64,000 nucleotides of DNA from CAWVSB01 sp036960375 (GTDB lineage: Bacteria; Pseudomonadota; Gammaproteobacteria; Pseudomonadales; CAWVSB01): positions 62,001 to 126,000 of the forward strand of contig JBALVY010000001.1 of the NCBI GenBank assembly GCA_036960375.1, written 5' to 3'. Shown piece after piece: positions 52,370-60,448 of the stretch (position 1 is the stretch's first letter; the number at the start of each line of letters is the position of its first letter). A model generated the notes under the pieces. It was not told the DNA's origin. It saw only the letters and a program-made list of their open reading frames with translations, and did not search any database. Position numbers and translations under genes: made by a program.

Positions 52370-54250
52370 ATGACCGTCAGCGTATACGACCCAATACTGG
52401 CCAGTAAGGCCTCTGAAACTATCTTCCCTCTGCGGGAGGACGAACCTGCCTATGCGCTCCTAAACGACCCGCAATCTCAAGAGACTAATTGCTACGGCAA
52501 GCCCATAGACTTAATTGGCTCTGACCTGGGAGTCAGCCTCAACATTAATGGCGTCGATGAGATTGGCCCCAATCCCAATCGCACCAAACAACACGGATTC
52601 CATTTCACTGCAGATAATTGTATTGGTTGTCACGCCTGTGAGGCTGCCTGCAGTGAAAAGAACGATTTGCCGGCCCACATAAGTTTTCGATCGGTGGGTT
52701 ATGTAGAAGGCGGAACCTACCCCAATTTTCAACGCATGAATATCTCGATGGCCTGCAACCACTGTGACGACCCAGTCTGTCTGAAGGGTTGCCCCACGCG
52801 CGCCTATACCAAACATGCGGAATACGGTGCCGTGATACAAGACCCTGACATTTGTTTTGGCTGCGGTTATTGTACCTGGGTATGCCCCTATAATGCGCCG
52901 CAACTGGACCCGGTAGCCGGCCAGGTAGAGAAGTGCAACATGTGTGTCGACCGACTCGAAGTCGGCCTGAAGCCGGCCTGCGTATCGGCCTGTGTCGGTA
53001 ACGCACTGGAGTTTGGCGTGATTGAAAACATTCCGGAAAACCGGAATCAGGCATCGACTCAAATTGCCGGCTTTCCTGACCCATCCATCACCCAGCCCAA
53101 TATTCGTTTTGAGCAAACCAAAACCCTGCCCCGAGAAATGACACGCACTGACTCGGCGCCGGTTAAATACCGGCTCGACAATGACAGCCAAAAATATACT
53201 GCCAGCGTCGATGAAAAAGACGGTCGCGAGCGGCACTGGAATATGGCGCGGCTAAGCTCAAAAGAAAATCCGCTGGTAGTATTTACCCTGGCGGTTCAAG
53301 CAGCCATCGGAGCTTTTGCCGGACTATTTCTGGGCAGCCTGGTCAGCTCTACCATGCTCGGCTTTAGTCAGTCCTCAGCCTATCTACCCGCGCTTTTTAT
53401 TGCCTGCTGCTGCACGGCTTTGGGCCTGTTATTGTCGGCAACTCATGTCGGCAAACCCCTGCGATTCTACCGCGGTTTTAACAATCTGCGTCACTCGCCA
53501 GTGAGCCGAGAAGGCTTAGGTGTGTTGCTTTTCCTCGTATTTCTCGGTTTGCATATGTTGAGTTCAGCCCCAGCCAACCCTTGGCTACAAAATCAAATCG
53601 ACATGTCGACTCTGACGGTTTACGGGGCAATCTGCGCCACGCTGTTTGGCTGGCTAGCCATAGCAGCCGGCTTTATTGGTCTGTACTATATGTATCGCTG
53701 TTACCGTATCAAGGCGCGTCCGTTTTGGGACCATTGGCAAACCGGTTCGAGCTTCGCAGCTAACGGATTGACTCTCGGAGGCTTAGTATGCGGGCTTGTG
53801 GGTGCCGTCGCCACAGCCGACACCGCCATTCTAGTCGCCAGTACGATGCTAATGGCCGCGGGTATGTTGTTGGAAGCTATTGGACTGCTCGGTCACCATA
53901 AAAACATGAGTCACAGTGAGCATGAGGGGGCCGCATCTCACTATATTCAATGCACCACATTCGGCCATACCTACCTGCTACGCAACAGCCTGCTGGGTCT
54001 GAATCTGTTGTCTGCGGCGATGTTTGCCGCACTGGCTCCCGAAGGAATTATCGCTATAACACTGTGGTCGATGCTCGCCGTCAGCAGTGTCGCAGTGGCC
54101 TTTATCGGCCGCGCCCTGTTTTATGTCTTGGTAATACCCACCACCATGCCCGGCGCATTTTTCTGGAAGAACAAGGCATTTGAACAACACGCCAGAGATA
54201 TCGGGCTGGCAAATTGGCCACAGGTCGGGGTCGCTCCCGAAGGGCACTGA
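52370..54250 (+). CDS. DmsB-DmsC fusion: four-cluster ferredoxin subunit with membrane anchor
   Basis: 626-residue fusion. After about 75 N-terminal residues comes a DmsB-type ferredoxin with four Cys groups: CIGCHACEAAC (first Cys 84), CNHCDDPVCLKGC, CFGCGYCTWVC and CNMCVDRLEVGLKPACVSAC. From about residue 300 it becomes a DmsC/NrfD-type quinol-oxidising anchor of about eight helices (FTLAVQAAIGAFAGLFLGSLV, SATHVGKPLRFYRGFNNLRHSPVSREG in parts). The SATHVGKP..SRE phrase is typical of DmsC. In DMSO reductases, DmsB and DmsC are separate. Here the fusion follows the nitrate reductase gene by 26 bases, so it probably feeds quinol electrons to it at the inner membrane. No twin-arginine signal is present on the reductase, so the catalytic side would face the cytoplasm. 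Confidence 0.88.
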   Translation: MTVSVYDPILASKASETIFPLREDEPAYALLNDPQSQETNCYGKPIDLIGSDLGVSLNINGVDEIGPNPNRTKQHGFHFTADNCIGCHACEAACSEKNDLPAHISFRSVGYVEGGTYPNFQRMNISMACNHCDDPVCLKGCPTRAYTKHAEYGAVIQDPDICFGCGYCTWVCPYNAPQLDPVAGQVEKCNMCVDRLEVGLKPACVSACVGNALEFGVIENIPENRNQASTQIAGFPDPSITQPNIRFEQTKTLPREMTRTDSAPVKYRLDNDSQKYTASVDEKDGRERHWNMARLSSKENPLVVFTLAVQAAIGAFAGLFLGSLVSSTMLGFSQSSAYLPALFIACCCTALGLLLSATHVGKPLRFYRGFNNLRHSPVSREGLGVLLFLVFLGLHMLSSAPANPWLQNQIDMSTLTVYGAICATLFGWLAIAAGFIGLYYMYRCYRIKARPFWDHWQTGSSFAANGLTLGGLVCGLVGAVATADTAILVASTMLMAAGMLLEAIGLLGHHKNMSHSEHEGAASHYIQCTTFGHTYLLRNSLLGLNLLSAAMFAALAPEGIIAITLWSMLAVSSVAVAFIGRALFYVLVIPTTMPGAFFWKNKAFEQHARDIGLANWPQVGVAPEGH

Positions 54251-54300
54251 AGACAATAGTTCTCAGTGCTGCTTGGCTGCCGTAATTTAGTGACGGGGAA

Positions 54301-55017
54301 TTAGCTGGCAGCCAGTAAACGCTTAAACTGGTATTCGCTGGTTGAGCAGGCATTCAGCTTATCAAATTCGATAAACCGCTGGCAGCTATCGATCATGGTT
54401 TGCTGATGTGCGGCCATGCGTTCGGGGTCACCTTCGGCATCGTAAAATACTTCCCAGCTGGTCATCGCCGCAATCGGGAAAGCCTCTTCCACAATCGCGT
54501 CACAGGCTGGTGCATCCGCTGTCAAGGTTCGGCTGACTACGTTCTGGCGATAGACAAAAGTGGATTGCGTATCGATGGCAATTTGACTGTGAGAGCCGTG
54601 CCACACCTCGATCCATTCTTCATAACTTAAGTGTGCCGGTTTTTGCAGCAGCACCACATGGGCCAGACCCGGGGTGCGCTCACCCAAAGGGGAAATTTGA
54701 GTGGTATTAGGCAGAGGTTCAGATTCCGTCACCAGATAACCCGCAATGCGGTCGCAAGCCTCCGACATAATGGCCTCCAGAGGAGCACGCTTAATCGCCG
54801 ACTCCAGCCACAAACTCACCATGGCATAATAGCGTGGCTTACTATTCTCTATCAGCATATGCTCGCCGAGTCGAATAGTCTCATCTACCACATTAATTTG
54901 CAGTGCAGCGATATTCTCAGCCAACAATTTTGGCGCGAGCTGCTCAAGCATGCGCTCGGCAAATGTTGCCCGCGGCTCATCATCCACCTTCCAAAGAAGA
55001 TATATTGCCTTTTCCAT
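54301..55017 (-). CDS. EthD-domain protein
   Basis: 238-residue cytoplasmic protein with a dimeric alpha/beta-barrel (EthD-like) pattern, seen best in the C-terminal half: LSYEEWIEVWHGSHSQIAIDTQSTFVYRQNVV (in parts: YEEWIEVWHGSH) and an N-terminal counterpart (KAIYLLWKVDDEPRATFAERML). It may be a tandem EthD repeat. EthD proteins occur with P450 or aromatic-degradation genes and may act as small decarboxylases or auxiliary factors; the role here is unknown. CGGAGGTGA sits before the ATG. It converges on the DmsBC gene and is upstream of nothing related to nitrogen. Confidence 0.75.
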   Translation of the reverse strand: MEKAIYLLWKVDDEPRATFAERMLEQLAPKLLAENIAALQINVVDETIRLGEHMLIENSKPRYYAMVSLWLESAIKRAPLEAIMSEACDRIAGYLVTESEPLPNTTQISPLGERTPGLAHVVLLQKPAHLSYEEWIEVWHGSHSQIAIDTQSTFVYRQNVVSRTLTADAPACDAIVEEAFPIAAMTSWEVFYDAEGDPERMAAHQQTMIDSCQRFIEFDKLNACSTSEYQFKRLLAAS

Positions 55018-55109
55018 CTGTCACCTCCGCGATTAGTCTTATAACAACATTGTGCCATAAGCCCTGATCTAAACAGATGACACTCTGGACAGAACGCCGG
55101 TCAGCTTTG

Positions 55110-57155
55110 TTAGGAAAACAAATCCTTGAGTGACGACAGGGTTTCATTGCCTCTAGCCTGATTTTGCTCTGGACAAAACTCTCCAAAACCTTCACGCGTA
55201 ATCGCGTCTTCAGGAAATTCATCCAGAAAGCGACTGGGGGTCGTCGTTATATGCTCGCCGAACTGCTTACGCCGCTTAGCCAAAGTGATGGTTAAACTGC
55301 GCTGCGCACGGGTGATACCCACATAACACAGACGGCGCTCTTCCTCTATGTTGCCCTCGTCAATACTAGCCCGATGCGGCAGCAAGTTTTCTTCCATGCC
55401 AATAATAAAGGCATGCGGAAACTCCAGGCCTTTGGAGGCATGTAAAGTCATCAGCTGAACCTTGTCGGTTTCCTGCTCGTCATCCTGTTGATCCAGCATG
55501 TCTCGCAAAACCAGACGCGAAATGGCCTCTTGCAGGGTGTCATCCCCTCGCGTTTCCATGTTGTCTTTTAGCGCATCAACCAGGGTCCAGACATTCTGCA
55601 TACGACGCTCGGCGGATTGCGGATTGCCCGCATTTTGCAATTGCCAGGACTGGTAACCCATGTCATGAATCATACTGCGCACGGCGCCTATGGGGTCATC
55701 TTGGCCTGCGAGCTTGCGAATACCTTCAAGCCAGCTGGCAAACTCACGTAATTTTATCGCGCCCTGTTCCGGCATATGCTGTGTCAGGCCCAGTTCACCA
55801 CTACAACGATAAAGACTGGCATTACGCTTGTGCGCATAATGGCCCAGAGCCTCAAGCGTAGATGGCCCTATCTTGCGACGGGGTGTATTGATAATACGCA
55901 AAAATGCATTATCGTCATCCGGGTTATTGAGTAAACGCAGATAGGCCATGATGTCCTTGACCTCGTTGCGGCCGAAAAAAGAGGTGCCTCCTGAGACCTG
56001 GTAGGGAATCTGTCCCTGCTGCAATTTAATTTCCAGTGCTCTGGCCTGGAAGTTGCCTCGATAAAGTATGGCAAAGTCGCCAAACTTGCGCCGATAACGC
56101 AATTTTTGATCATGAATTTCAGCCGCGACTCTCTCTAGTTCAGCGTCGTCGTTTTCACAGGAAATCACCCGAATCGCTTCACCGTGGCCTAACTCACTCC
56201 ACAATTTTTTGTCGATCACATGCGGGTTATTGGCTATGACGGTATTAGCCGCTTTAAGAATGCGGCTGGTAGAACGGTAGTTTTGTTCCAGCTTGATGAC
56301 CTTCAAGGTGGGATAGTCTTTGCTGAGTAAATCAAGATTCTCTGGTTTGGCGCCACGCCAGGCATAGATGGACTGGTCATCATCACCCACAACCGTCAAA
56401 CCCTTACGCCCGCCAACCAGCAAGTTGACCAACTGGTACTGAGCGCCATTGGTATCCTGGTACTCATCGACCAGCAAATAGCGTATTTTTTGCTGCCAGT
56501 GATCCAATACCTCAGCCTGCTCGGCAAATAGTCGCGCAGGCTGCATGATCAGATCATCAAAATCTACCGCATTATAGGCTCGCAGCAGGCGCTGATATTG
56601 CTCGTAGGCTTTGGCTACGTGCTGCTCTCCACCGGATTTCGCGAGGGCCATTGCCTCCACGGGATTCACCAACTCATTTTTCCAAGTCGAGATTAACGAC
56701 TGAAATAGCTGCGCCTGCTCAGTAGGGATACCATCAGCCAACAAGATATCTTTGAGTATAGCGGCGCTGTCTTCACCATCCATAATGGAAAAGCCCGGTT
56801 TAAGACCGAGCCGGCGGTGCTCACGACGGATGATATTTAAACCGAGAGTATGGAAGGTCGACACCATCAGCCCTTGCCCCAAATCCCCACTGATCAACTT
56901 GGCGACTCGCTCGCGCATCTCTTGGGCCGCTTTATTGGTAAACGTCACTGCAGCAATGTGGTAGGCCGGGATACCACACTGCTCAACCAGATAAGCGATC
57001 TTGCGGGTAATCACGCTGGTCTTGCCACTACCGGCGCCTGCCAATACCAGCAGAGGACCGTCGATATAGCGCACCGCCTGCTGCTGCTGTGGGTTTAATT
57101 GGCTCAAATTTTTTGTATCCGAAGGGTGATGATCAGCGCGGGATTGTAGCAGCAC
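55110..57155 (-). CDS. rep: ATP-dependent DNA helicase Rep
   Basis: 681-residue superfamily 1A helicase. Motif I is AGAGSGKTSVITRKIAYLV, motif II VDEYQDTN, motif III GDDDQSIYAWRGA, motif IV/V regions TLHASKGLEFPH and motif VI YVGITRAQRSL. The length and start (LNPQQQQAVRYIDGPLLVLAGAGSGKT, in parts) fit Rep rather than UvrD or PcrA. The first ~20 residues (from GTG/ATG 57155) may be excess; an internal start nearer LNPQQ is possible. Rep clears nucleoprotein blocks ahead of the replication fork. Same strand as yifB, 35 bases downstream of it. Confidence 0.93.
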   Translation of the reverse strand: MLLQSRADHHPSDTKNLSQLNPQQQQAVRYIDGPLLVLAGAGSGKTSVITRKIAYLVEQCGIPAYHIAAVTFTNKAAQEMRERVAKLISGDLGQGLMVSTFHTLGLNIIRREHRRLGLKPGFSIMDGEDSAAILKDILLADGIPTEQAQLFQSLISTWKNELVNPVEAMALAKSGGEQHVAKAYEQYQRLLRAYNAVDFDDLIMQPARLFAEQAEVLDHWQQKIRYLLVDEYQDTNGAQYQLVNLLVGGRKGLTVVGDDDQSIYAWRGAKPENLDLLSKDYPTLKVIKLEQNYRSTSRILKAANTVIANNPHVIDKKLWSELGHGEAIRVISCENDDAELERVAAEIHDQKLRYRRKFGDFAILYRGNFQARALEIKLQQGQIPYQVSGGTSFFGRNEVKDIMAYLRLLNNPDDDNAFLRIINTPRRKIGPSTLEALGHYAHKRNASLYRCSGELGLTQHMPEQGAIKLREFASWLEGIRKLAGQDDPIGAVRSMIHDMGYQSWQLQNAGNPQSAERRMQNVWTLVDALKDNMETRGDDTLQEAISRLVLRDMLDQQDDEQETDKVQLMTLHASKGLEFPHAFIIGMEENLLPHRASIDEGNIEEERRLCYVGITRAQRSLTITLAKRRKQFGEHITTTPSRFLDEFPEDAITREGFGEFCPEQNQARGNETLSSLKDLFS

Positions 57156-57190
57156 CGACCCCCTCTCTCACAGCATTCTGATGGTTTTGT

Positions 57191-58705
57191 TTAGCCGCCA
57201 ACCGAACGTTCCCGGTCCAGATAACGATAGGAAATTGCTTCCGCCAATGCTTCCCGGCTCACATGCTCTTGCTCTGCCATATCGGCTATGGTTCTGGCCA
57301 GGCGCAAGATGCGATGAAAAGCCCGGGCCGAGAAGTGCAGCTTTTGTAATGTCGCCTCCAAAAACTGACGATCCTCTGTCGATAAGCCGCAGGCTGCATC
57401 CAGGTCTTGCCCCGCCAGCTGACTATTCAGTACTCCCCGCTTAACTAACTGTCTTTGCCTGGTGGCTATCACCCGCTGGCGAATTATCGCGCTACTTTCT
57501 TCTGCTGGGGCATTCAGCAACACGTGAGCCACTACCGGTTGCACCGGTACGTGCATATCAATGCGATCGAGCAGCGGGCCGGAGATCTTGGCTTGATATC
57601 GATGAACTTGTTCAGGGCTGCAACGACAGGCACGCTGCTTGTCATCTAAATAGCCACAGGGACAAGGATTCATCGCCGCCACTAATTGAAAGCGGGCGGG
57701 AAAACGCAATTTTTGAGCTGCACGAGCAATGACGATCTCACCCGACTCCAGTGGCTGACGTAATACCTCAAGCACCTGTCGCTGAAATTCGGGCAGCTCA
57801 TCCAAAAATAGGACACCACCGTGGGCAAGCGATACTTCACCCGGCCGCGGCCTACTGCCACCGCCCACCATTGCCACCGGAGACGCCGTATGGTGCGGGT
57901 CGCGAAAGGGCCTTTGACGCCAGCGCGATGATTGCCATTGCCCACCGATAGAATGTACTGCCGCAACCTCCAGCGCATCAACACCCTCTAGCTCAGGTAG
58001 TAAACCAGGCAAGCGCTTGGCCAACATTGTCTTGCCTGCACCCGGGCTACCGACATACAGCAAGTTATGCTCGCCACTGGCCGCAATCTCGAGTGCGCGA
58101 CGCGCCTGCGGCTGGCCTTTTACATCAGCCATATCGGGATAATTAACCGGCTCCGGCTGCAGCTGGGCATGATGATCAGGCAGTATTTCTCTACCGTGTA
58201 AATGCGCGCACAAAGCGAGCAGATGATCAGGCGCCAAAACGGTGCAGTCTCCGGGCAGGGCTGCCTCATCACCATTGGCGAGTGGAACAACCAAAATACG
58301 CCCCGCAGCATGCGCCGCGATGGCCGCTGGCAAAACCGCCGAAACCGACCGCAATTCGCCAGCCAAGGATAATTCACCGAGAAATTCGTATTGTGCCAGC
58401 TTATCCATTGGGATCTGGCCCGACGCAGCAAGAATTCCCAAGGCTATGGGTAAATCATAGCGCCCGCCTTCCTTGGGTAAGTCGGCCGGTGCGAGATTAA
58501 TGGTGATGCGCATGGCAGGCATATCGAAATGCGCATTTATCAGCGCGCTACGAACCCGATCCCTGCTCTCACGGACCGCCGTTTCTGGCAGACCCACAAT
58601 GGACATACCGGGCAAACCGCCCGACAGATGGACTTCTACGGTAACTAAAGGGGCGTCAACACCTATCAGGGCGCGACTGTAGGTAACAGCTAATGTCATG
58701 GCCAA
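57191..58705 (-). CDS. comM: YifB/ComM-family Mg-chelatase-like AAA+ ATPase
   Basis: 504-residue protein. The N-terminal ~170 residues are Lon-protease-S5-like (SIVGLPETAVRESRDRVRSAL, KEGGRYDLPIALGILAASGQ in parts). Then a Mg-chelatase AAA+ domain: Walker A GSPGAGKTMLAKRL, Walker B GGVLFLDELPEF, sensor HTASPVAMVGGG. The four Cys of CPCGYLDDKQRACRCSPEQVHRY are a small zinc site. The C-terminal domain has SARAFHRILRLARTIADM. ComM is a hexameric helicase promoting branch migration during natural transformation. The gene is widespread, and its presence alone does not prove competence. Confidence 0.92.
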   Translation of the reverse strand: MAMTLAVTYSRALIGVDAPLVTVEVHLSGGLPGMSIVGLPETAVRESRDRVRSALINAHFDMPAMRITINLAPADLPKEGGRYDLPIALGILAASGQIPMDKLAQYEFLGELSLAGELRSVSAVLPAAIAAHAAGRILVVPLANGDEAALPGDCTVLAPDHLLALCAHLHGREILPDHHAQLQPEPVNYPDMADVKGQPQARRALEIAASGEHNLLYVGSPGAGKTMLAKRLPGLLPELEGVDALEVAAVHSIGGQWQSSRWRQRPFRDPHHTASPVAMVGGGSRPRPGEVSLAHGGVLFLDELPEFQRQVLEVLRQPLESGEIVIARAAQKLRFPARFQLVAAMNPCPCGYLDDKQRACRCSPEQVHRYQAKISGPLLDRIDMHVPVQPVVAHVLLNAPAEESSAIIRQRVIATRQRQLVKRGVLNSQLAGQDLDAACGLSTEDRQFLEATLQKLHFSARAFHRILRLARTIADMAEQEHVSREALAEAISYRYLDRERSVGG

Positions 58706-58737
58706 TCCTTGGCATAATGTTCAAATCAATCCTTGTT

Positions 58738-58971
58738 TTACGTCTCACTTAGCTCCGCTAACAGACGTTCCAGTTCATCTACCTTAGCACGGGTACGCAA
58801 TAACACCGCTTGTTGGGCGTCAAATTCTTCGCGCGTCACTATGTCCAGCTTAGCCAAAAAGGATTGCACCACAGAGTGCAGGCCTTTCTGTAAATCCTCG
58901 GTCATAGCAGGCCCAGGCAGTATTTCACCCAGCTGACGTACAAAGTCATTAATGGAAGGTCGTTCTGGCAT
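58738..58971 (-). CDS. ubiK: ubiquinone biosynthesis accessory factor UbiK
   Basis: 77-residue BMFP-domain protein. The C-terminal part is an amphipathic coiled coil (TREEFDAQQAVLLRTRAKVDELERLLAEL in parts). It assists the aerobic Ubi enzyme complex together with UbiJ. The gene is on the minus strand just ahead of yifB. In pseudomonads ubiK (yqiC) also lies between glnK-amtB and comM, so this order is conserved. Confidence 0.9.
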   Translation of the reverse strand: MPERPSINDFVRQLGEILPGPAMTEDLQKGLHSVVQSFLAKLDIVTREEFDAQQAVLLRTRAKVDELERLLAELSET

Positions 58972-59056
58972 ATTCCGTATCCGGTATTAAAAATATCAGC
59001 CCACACTCTGCCACGTAGATGACAAATTGCCAAGCAGACTCAATATAAACAATTTA

Positions 59057-59073
59057 TGCACAGCTGTGGTGCA
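59057..59073. promoter_or_regulatory. NtrC-type site 1 upstream of porin-glnK-amtB
   Basis: TGCACAGCTGTGGTGCA, one base off GCACC-N5-GGTGC with both outer T/A present. Centre about 137 bp before the sigma-54 -24 element. The gap 58972-59272 otherwise contains no gene. Confidence 0.85.
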
Positions 59074-59098
59074 CCGACGCTGTACATGTATAATTACG

Positions 59099-59115
59099 TG
59101 CGCCCCATTAGTGCA
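59099..59115. promoter_or_regulatory. NtrC-type site 2 upstream of porin-glnK-amtB
   Basis: TGCGCCCCATTAGTGCA matches the NtrC palindrome with two changes. Its centre is 42 bp (four helical turns) from site 1, the spacing expected for cooperative binding of two NtrC dimers. Confidence 0.75.
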
Positions 59116-59193
59116 CGGCACTGACAATGCCGTATTGTCGCCGGCCAGCCTAAAACTCCGCATCTTGTTGATATTTAATAAGATTTTTTAAGT

Positions 59194-59209
59194 TGGCACG
59201 AAGGCTGCT
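59194..59209 (+). promoter_or_regulatory. sigma-54 promoter of porin-glnK-amtB
   Basis: TGGCAC-GAAGG-CTGCT: -24 GG and -12 GC correctly spaced, one base off the consensus. Transcription would begin near 59220, about 53 nt before the porin ATG. Confidence 0.85.
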
Positions 59210-59272
59210 TAGAGTTGATCAGTTGCGTTCTATTTTCGAACTTTACTTGTCTTAACTTTAGGGGAATGAAAA

Positions 59273-59974
59273 ATGAAGAAATTACTACTTGCTACAACGG
59301 CCGCGGTCTTAATGACCGGCTCGATTGCTGCCAGCGCAGTGGAATTCAGCGGAAATGTTGCTCTGACTACAGACTACAAATTTCGCGGTATCTCACAGTC
59401 TGACGGTCCAGCCATACAGGGTGGTTTTGATCTAGGCACCGATTCAGGCTTTTACGCATCGGTATGGGGATCGAGCATCGATTTCGGCAGCGGTTTGGAA
59501 CTGGACTATATCGCTGGTTATGCTACCGATTTAACGGATAACGTGGCCATAGATGTAGGTTATATCTACTACGACTATCCCAATTGGGATGCCGATGATG
59601 GTGCGATCAAGGGAGACCTGCAGGAAGTATATGGAGCTGTTTCTTTTTATGGTGTGGGTCTGGGTATTGCTTACTCGAATGACTACTATCAGGAAACTGG
59701 AAAATCCCTGTACTACAGCGCCAGCTACGAGTATGCATTCAATGATATCTGGGGCGTCAGTGTCGCAGCGAACTATACCGACTTTGATGAGAATACTTTC
59801 TGGGGTACCGATGAAAAAGCAAGTTATTCCGACTGGAAAGTCGCTGTAACAGCAGCATTTATGGACCTGGACTTTGAATTGGCTTATGTAGATACCGACG
59901 TCGATGAAGCGCAGTGCTTTGAGAGCGATCTCTGTAACGGCTCTGCAATCTTGTCAGTATCCAAGAGTCTGTAG
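59273..59974 (+). CDS. TorF-family putative porin (gcw_chp type), nitrogen-regulated
   Basis: 233-residue outer-membrane barrel. Signal peptide 1-22 (ending IAASA|VEF). The family opening is FSGNVALTTDYKFRGISQSDGPAIQGGFDLG, followed by FYASVWGSSIDFGSGLELDYIAGY, both in parts typical of the proteobacterial gcw_chp/TorF family. Two Cys near the C-terminus (AQCFESDLCNG) may pair. It ends in a barrel strand, ILSVSKSL. The gene is between the sigma-54/NtrC promoter and glnK on one transcript, so it is made under nitrogen limitation and probably lets ammonium, urea or amino compounds pass the outer membrane. The same order occurs in other marine gammaproteobacteria. Confidence 0.87.
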   Translation: MKKLLLATTAAVLMTGSIAASAVEFSGNVALTTDYKFRGISQSDGPAIQGGFDLGTDSGFYASVWGSSIDFGSGLELDYIAGYATDLTDNVAIDVGYIYYDYPNWDADDGAIKGDLQEVYGAVSFYGVGLGIAYSNDYYQETGKSLYYSASYEYAFNDIWGVSVAANYTDFDENTFWGTDEKASYSDWKVAVTAAFMDLDFELAYVDTDVDEAQCFESDLCNGSAILSVSKSL

Positions 59975-59998
59975 CAGTAAATAAAACATAAACCCGGT

Positions 59999-60018
59999 GG
60001 CCCACACACCCGTGGGCC
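59999..60018 (+). other. hairpin between porin and glnK
   Basis: GGCCCAC-ACACCC-GTGGGCC, 7-bp perfect stem with no T-run, ending 4 nt before the glnK Shine-Dalgarno (GGAGGA at 60023). It may trim the message or tune porin versus glnK yield. Confidence 0.55.
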
Positions 60019-60034
60019 CAATGGAGGAAGTAAT

Positions 60035-60373
60035 ATGAAAATGATCACAGCGGTCGTCAAGCCATTTAAACTTGATGATGTGCGCGAAGCACTTTCTGAT
60101 ATCGGCGTACAGGGTATTACTGTCACCGAGGTCAAGGGCTTCGGCCGACAAAAAGGCCACACCGAACTCTATCGTGGTGCCGAGTACGTAGTGGATTTTC
60201 TGCCCAAAGTAAAAATTGATGTGGCCGTTTCCGATGAACTGGTAGACCAGGTTATCGAAGCTATTAGCAAAGCAGCCAACACCGGAAAGATCGGTGACGG
60301 TAAAATCTTTGTTATGCCTCTTGAACAAGCTATTCGTATTCGTACCGGCGAGACCGGCAACGAAGCGGTATAA
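60035..60373 (+). CDS. glnK: nitrogen regulatory protein P-II, GlnK
   Basis: 112-residue signal-transduction trimer. All landmarks are present: MKMITAVVKPFKLDDVREAL, the T-loop KGFGRQKGHTELYRGAEYVVDFLP with the uridylylated Tyr51, and GDGKIFVMPLEQAIRIRTGE (in parts). It binds ATP/ADP and 2-oxoglutarate and, when de-uridylylated, plugs the AmtB channel. GGAGGA precedes the ATG. It lies directly upstream of amtB, the almost universal pairing, which together with NtrC control favours GlnK over GlnB. Confidence 0.97.
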   Translation: MKMITAVVKPFKLDDVREALSDIGVQGITVTEVKGFGRQKGHTELYRGAEYVVDFLPKVKIDVAVSDELVDQVIEAISKAANTGKIGDGKIFVMPLEQAIRIRTGETGNEAV

Positions 60374-60380
60374 GCTTTTC

Positions 60381-60397
60381 GCCTGGCCATGCCAGGC
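60381..60397 (+). other. hairpin between glnK and amtB
   Basis: GCCTGGC-CAT-GCCAGGC, 7-bp stem with a 3-nt loop, 7 bases after the glnK stop and without a T-run. It probably lowers amtB output or protects the glnK message. Confidence 0.55.
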
Positions 60398-60448
60398 ATA
60401 CCCCAATCATTAAAATGTTCTTAACTAGGCTTTGCGGAGGGCTTGGAT

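Noticed and set aside
54274..54314. TGGCTGCC/GGCAGCCA inverted repeat between DmsBC and EthD genes
   Set aside because: The second arm is coding sequence of the EthD gene end and the 25-nt loop is long; not convincing as a terminator.
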